The notes under the pieces are model-generated. The model did no database searches. It was given only the letters and a program-made list of their open reading frames with translations, and had not been told where the DNA came from. A stretch of DNA of 64,000 nt, from the NCBI GenBank assembly GCA_945952065.1, contig CAMFGY010000018.1:27613-91612 (forward strand), written 5' to 3'. Positions 60,685-64,000 of this stretch are shown here, in pieces. The translations under genes and the position numbers were made by a program. The number at the start of each line of letters is the position of its first letter. Within the stretch, counting starts at the first letter, position 1. The stretch comes from an uncultured Burkholderiales bacterium (GTDB lineage Bacteria; Pseudomonadota; Gammaproteobacteria; Burkholderiales; Burkholderiaceae_C).

Positions 60685-63600
60685 TCAAAAGCGCTTGAAG
60701 TAAGACTCGTCCACTTCGCCCGAGGCCGGGATGGCAGACCGGGCTTGATGGCTGGCGGCGGGGCGCGAGGGGCTCGTAGGGCTCGATGAAGGCGCTTTGA
60801 AGCTGCCGTGACTTCCCGCGCTGCTGGCGTTGCGGCGGAGGGGCGAACTGCTACGCCCACTGCCGCCCATCGTGCTGCCCATGCCGCTGCTGCCGCCGCC
60901 GGAACTCCCGCCGCCGGGGGGCGAGCGCCGTGCGTGGCCCGCATCACCGTCGTCGGCCAGTTTGAAGAAGGCCATTTGTTCTTGCAACTGCGCCGCCTGG
61001 GCTGACAGTTCTTCGGCCGTGGCCGAGAGTTGTTCAGACGCCGAGGCGGTTTGCTGGGTGGCGGTGGACAAGTGGTTCATGGCGCTGCCGATCTGCGCCA
61101 CCCCTTCGGACTGCTCGCCCGAGGCGGCCGCAATTTCTTGCACCAGCTCCGAGGTTTTTTGGATGGAGGGCACCATATTGCTGAGCAGGTGCCCCGCTTT
61201 CTCGGCGAGATTGACGCTGTTGCTGGCCAGGGTGCCGATCTCTTGTGCCGCCACTTGGCTGCGCTCGGCCAGCTTGCGCACCTCGGCGGCCACCACCGCG
61301 AATCCCTTGCCATGCTCGCCGGCTCGCGCGGCCTCGATGGCCGCGTTCAAGGCCAGCAGATTGGTCTGGTAGGCGATGTCGTCAATGATGGAAATCTTGG
61401 TGGCAATCTGCTTCATCGCGTCCACCGTCATGCCCACGGCCTGGCCGCCTTCCATCGCTTCCTTGGAGGCCTTGGTCGCCATGCCGTCGGTGACGTTGGC
61501 GCTGTCGGCGTTTTGTTTGACCGAGGCGGCCATCTCTTGGAGCGAAGCTGTGGTCTCTTCCACGCTGGCGGCCTGCTGTGAGGCCGAGTGCGAGAGTGAC
61601 TGCGAGGTCTGCGAGACCTGATCGGAGGCGCCGCTGAGCTGATCGGCCGCGGTGCGCACCTCGCGGATGGTGCCGCTGACGGTTTCGACCAAGGAGTTGA
61701 ACTTCTCGCCCAACATGCGGAAGAAGGGCTCCTTGCCTTCCAGCGCAATGCGCTCGGCAAAGTTGCCATGGGTGGCGCCGTCCACCATGGCGCTGACCTC
61801 GACTTCGGCGGCGACTTCGGCGGTGCGGTCCTTCCATTCCACCACCGTGCCCAGGCGTTGGCCGCTGGCATCGGTGATCGGATTGGCGGCCAGGGCAAAG
61901 GTCAGCTTGCCCACAGTGATCTCGGTTTTGTATTCGCTCTTCAGTGCGCCCAGCAGATTGCGCTGATGTGAGGGGTTACGGTGGAATTGGTCGAAGTTGC
62001 TGCCCACGATCTTGCGGGCATCAAAAGCGGGCAGCACTTTGCGCAGCTCGGCCTCGTTGCGCTGCATCATCTGCGCGACCGAGTGGTTGTTGTAGATGAT
62101 CAAACCATCTGGGTCGGCAATCATCACATTGGTGGAGCAGATGTCCAGCGCCTGTTTGACGCGCGCTGTCTCGGCGGCTTGCGCCAGCTCGCGTGCGCGC
62201 GTCGCCAGCTCTTGCGTCATGTCCTTCCACTCCACCACGGTACCCAGGCGTTTGCCAGTGGCATCGAGAATCGGGTTGGCAATCAAGCCAAAGTCCAGCG
62301 AGGAGACCTTGATCTGCGCCTTGTATTCCGACTTGAGGTTGGCCAACAAACCACGCTGGTGCGCTGGGTTTTTGTGGAAGTTGTCAATGCTGGTGCCGAT
62401 GAGCTTGCTGGCGTCGAAATTGGGCAGGCTCTTGCGCAGCTCGGCCTGGTTGCCTTCCAGCATCTTGGCCACCGACTGGTTCATATAGATGATGTGATCG
62501 CTGCTGTCGGCAATCATCACATTGGTGGAGCAGATGTCCAGCGCTTGCCGGATGCGTGCGTTTTCTGAGGCGACGGCCAGCTCGCGCTCCCGAGCGGCCA
62601 GTTCCTGGGTGATGTCCTTCCATTCCACCACGGTGCCCAGTCGCTGGCCATCGCTGTCGATGATGGGGTTTGCGATCAGCGCAAAGTCCAAGTTGGAGAC
62701 CTTGATCTGGGTCTTGTACTCGCTGTTGAGCTTGGCCAACATGCTGCGTTGATGCGAGGGGTTTTTGTGGAAGGTATCAATATTGGCGCCCATCAGTCGG
62801 GAGGCATCAAAGCCCGGCAGGCTCTTGCGCAGTTCTTCCTGGTTGCCGGCCAACATCTTGCTGACTGAACTGTTCATGTAGATGATGTTCAGATTGACAT
62901 CAGCAATCATCACATTGGTGGAACAGATGTCCAATGCCTGCTTGATGCGATGGTTCTCGGCTGCGCTGATCGCATCGCGTTCGCCCCGTTCTCGCAAATT
63001 GCTCTGCATCTGATCGAGCGCGCGCAAGACGTCGGCAGTCTCGTCTTGGCCCAGCACCTGAATGGTGTTGTCCAGTTGGCCGTTGCCGATGGCCTTTGCA
63101 ATTTGTGCGGCGCTGGCGAGAGGAACGGTGATACCGCGGCTGATGCGCCAAGCAGCAAGCGCACCGATCAGCAAGGAGGTCCCCGCCAGACCCAGCATCA
63201 GCAGACGCGAGGACTGGTAAGCGCGAGCCTCCTCTTCCACATCGTTCTTGGCGTCAGCGACTTGCAAGGCTGTCGCGTTGGCCAGCGCCGCTTGCAGTTG
63301 CTTGGCGACCGGACTGGCCACTTCCAGCAATAGAGCGCTGGCCTCAGCATCTTTGTTGGCGCTGGCCAACTCCATCACCTGGTCATTCAATCCGCGCAAT
63401 TTGCTCATCAGCGCGGCCACTTCGGCCAGGACTTTTTTGTCCTCAGGCCGCGCGGTGTTGCCATTCAAATCGATCGACGCTTTGTCGTAGTTTCGACGGC
63501 TGTCGAGAATCTTGCTGCGCTCTGTTTCAATGGCGTCTTTGGCGCTGAGCAAGATCATCGAGCGGATCACTCGCTGCTCAATATGCGTTTGCTCCGACAA

Positions 63601-63771
63601 GTTGAACAGCAACTGAGATCGTGTGAAGTTCTCGGAGACCACATGTTCGAGCGCCAGGTTGACCGAGGCCAGCTCGCGCATGGCCAGGCCGACCACGGTG
63701 ACCAGCAAGGCCAGCACCAGGGCAAAGCCCAGCGCCAGTCGCGAACCCACTTTCATATCATTCATGGACAT
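60685..63771 (-). CDS. Methyl-accepting chemotaxis protein with three tandem PAS domains
   Basis: Chemoreceptor of about 1028 residues. Order: membrane helix (12-32), periplasmic four-helix-bundle-like sensor (33-188), helix (189-208), HAMP (209-262), three PAS units of exactly 131 residues (about 275-405, 406-536 and 537-667, each with CSTNVMIAD), a second HAMP-like linker, and the signalling hairpin with [20 protein letters not shown]. The tail is a long Ser/Gly/Pro-rich linker ending ESYFKRF, which fits the aromatic-x-x-aromatic CheR/CheB tether pattern. ATG 63771 has GGAGA seven bases upstream. PAS domains may hold heme, flavin or another ligand; none can be named. Confidence 0.9.
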   Translation of the reverse strand: MSMNDMKVGSRLALGFALVLALLVTVVGLAMRELASVNLALEHVVSENFTRSQLLFNLSEQTHIEQRVIRSMILLSAKDAIETERSKILDSRRNYDKASIDLNGNTARPEDKKVLAEVAALMSKLRGLNDQVMELASANKDAEASALLLEVASPVAKQLQAALANATALQVADAKNDVEEEARAYQSSRLLMLGLAGTSLLIGALAAWRISRGITVPLASAAQIAKAIGNGQLDNTIQVLGQDETADVLRALDQMQSNLRERGERDAISAAENHRIKQALDICSTNVMIADVNLNIIYMNSSVSKMLAGNQEELRKSLPGFDASRLMGANIDTFHKNPSHQRSMLAKLNSEYKTQIKVSNLDFALIANPIIDSDGQRLGTVVEWKDITQELAARERELAVASENARIRQALDICSTNVMIADSSDHIIYMNQSVAKMLEGNQAELRKSLPNFDASKLIGTSIDNFHKNPAHQRGLLANLKSEYKAQIKVSSLDFGLIANPILDATGKRLGTVVEWKDMTQELATRARELAQAAETARVKQALDICSTNVMIADPDGLIIYNNHSVAQMMQRNEAELRKVLPAFDARKIVGSNFDQFHRNPSHQRNLLGALKSEYKTEITVGKLTFALAANPITDASGQRLGTVVEWKDRTAEVAAEVEVSAMVDGATHGNFAERIALEGKEPFFRMLGEKFNSLVETVSGTIREVRTAADQLSGASDQVSQTSQSLSHSASQQAASVEETTASLQEMAASVKQNADSANVTDGMATKASKEAMEGGQAVGMTVDAMKQIATKISIIDDIAYQTNLLALNAAIEAARAGEHGKGFAVVAAEVRKLAERSQVAAQEIGTLASNSVNLAEKAGHLLSNMVPSIQKTSELVQEIAAASGEQSEGVAQIGSAMNHLSTATQQTASASEQLSATAEELSAQAAQLQEQMAFFKLADDGDAGHARRSPPGGGSSGGGSSGMGSTMGGSGRSSSPLRRNASSAGSHGSFKAPSSSPTSPSRPAASHQARSAIPASGEVDESYFKRF
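60964..61088. repeat. Receptor-tail repeat, copy 1
   Basis: 125 bases identical, except at 60994 (C versus G), to 63876-64000. They encode the end of the signalling domain ([18 protein letters not shown] onward) in two neighbouring receptors, so the pair arose by recent duplication or gene conversion. Confidence 0.9.
61771..62949 (-). repeat. Three tandem 393-base PAS units
   Basis: The segment encoding CSTNVMIAD recurs at 62903, 62510 and 62117 (position of the GCAATCAT motif), each 393 bases apart. This gives three in-frame 131-residue PAS units with close but not identical sequence. Confidence 0.88.
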
Positions 63772-63803
63772 CGTGGTTCTCCGAGGATGAAATGGTCGAC
63801 CTA

Positions 63804-64000
63804 TCAATGGCGACCGGTGCGTTGTGCGGCCGAACGACCGCGGGGTGAGGAGGGACTTGAGTCATCGGCCAATTGGAAGAAGGCCATTTGTTCTTGCAAC
63901 TGCGCGGCCTGGGCTGACAGTTCTTCGGCCGTGGCCGAGAGTTGTTCAGACGCCGAGGCGGTTTGCTGGGTGGCGGTGGACAAGTGGTTCATGGCGCTGC
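63804..64000 (-). CDS. Methyl-accepting chemotaxis protein, C-terminal fragment
   Basis: The last 65 or so residues of another receptor whose start is beyond the right edge. It carries the end of the signalling domain ([18 protein letters not shown]) and a short Ser/Arg-rich tail ending GRH, without the long linker or tether of its neighbour. Only 32 bases separate it from the triple-PAS receptor, so it is probably upstream in the same operon. The matching 125 bases show a near-identical signalling domain. Confidence 0.88.
   Translation of the reverse strand, partial: SAMNHLSTATQQTASASEQLSATAEELSAQAAQLQEQMAFFQLADDSSPSSPRGRSAAQRTGRH
63876..64000. repeat. Receptor-tail repeat, copy 2
   Basis: Second copy of the 125-base receptor-tail repeat. 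It runs to the window edge, so the true length of the identity is unknown. Confidence 0.9.

Overview
The window is dense, high-GC DNA with short gaps. It reads as the chromosome of a betaproteobacterium, probably order Burkholderiales (an inference from protein style and gene order; no rRNA is present to test it). The order ponA | pilMNOPQ - aroK - aroB - dgt - gltB - gltD, the mlaFED-A-C-B order, and the pilB-pilC-pilD-coaE-zapD-yacG operon are typical of that group. No tRNA, rRNA, CRISPR array, prophage or plasmid function was found.

Layout. 1-185: tail of a DUF3047 gene. 369-4335: dppBCDF-type peptide ABC transporter without a binding protein in view. 4388-7391: lptM, cyaY and penicillin-binding protein 1A. 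7645-12839: pilMNOPQ, the type IV pilus (T4P) alignment complex and secretin. 12931-15405: a large Ig-like-repeat lipoprotein lodged between pilQ and aroK. 15423-18432: aroK, aroB, dgt. 18455-19288: a RAYT transposase gene with its inverted repeats. 19353-25593: gltBD. 25863-33115: pilE-fimT-pilV-pilW-pilX-pilY1, the minor pilins and tip adhesin. 33254-37249: mlaFEDACB lipid transport. 37356-39661: zwf-hexR (minus strand), divergent from tal-pgi-HAD phosphatase (39897-43080). 43097-48750 (minus): pilB-pilC-pilD-coaE-zapD-yacG. 48945-55346 (minus): a PhnD-like periplasmic binding protein followed by two paralogous hybrid-free histidine kinases. 55445-64000: chemosensory region with an unusual polytopic receptor, a CheY-like regulator, CheB, CheD, CheR, CheW, a triple-PAS receptor and the end of a further receptor.

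How the parts fit. Most of the T4P machine (motor PilB, platform PilC, peptidase PilD, PilMNOPQ, minor pilins, PilY1) lies within about 41 kb, next to a sensory block that could steer surface motility; PilA, PilT/U and CheA are not in the window. The zwf/hexR/tal/pgi block is a coherent sugar-phosphate module with a candidate HexR operator in the divergent promoter region. The minor-pilin operon is preceded by a perfect TGTGA-N6-TCACA (CRP/Vfr-type) site and two AlgR-like motifs, the most specific regulatory signal in the window. The best candidates for something less described are the binding protein/double-kinase operon, the Ig-like lipoprotein inside the pil-aro block, and the receptor with three exact 131-residue PAS repeats.
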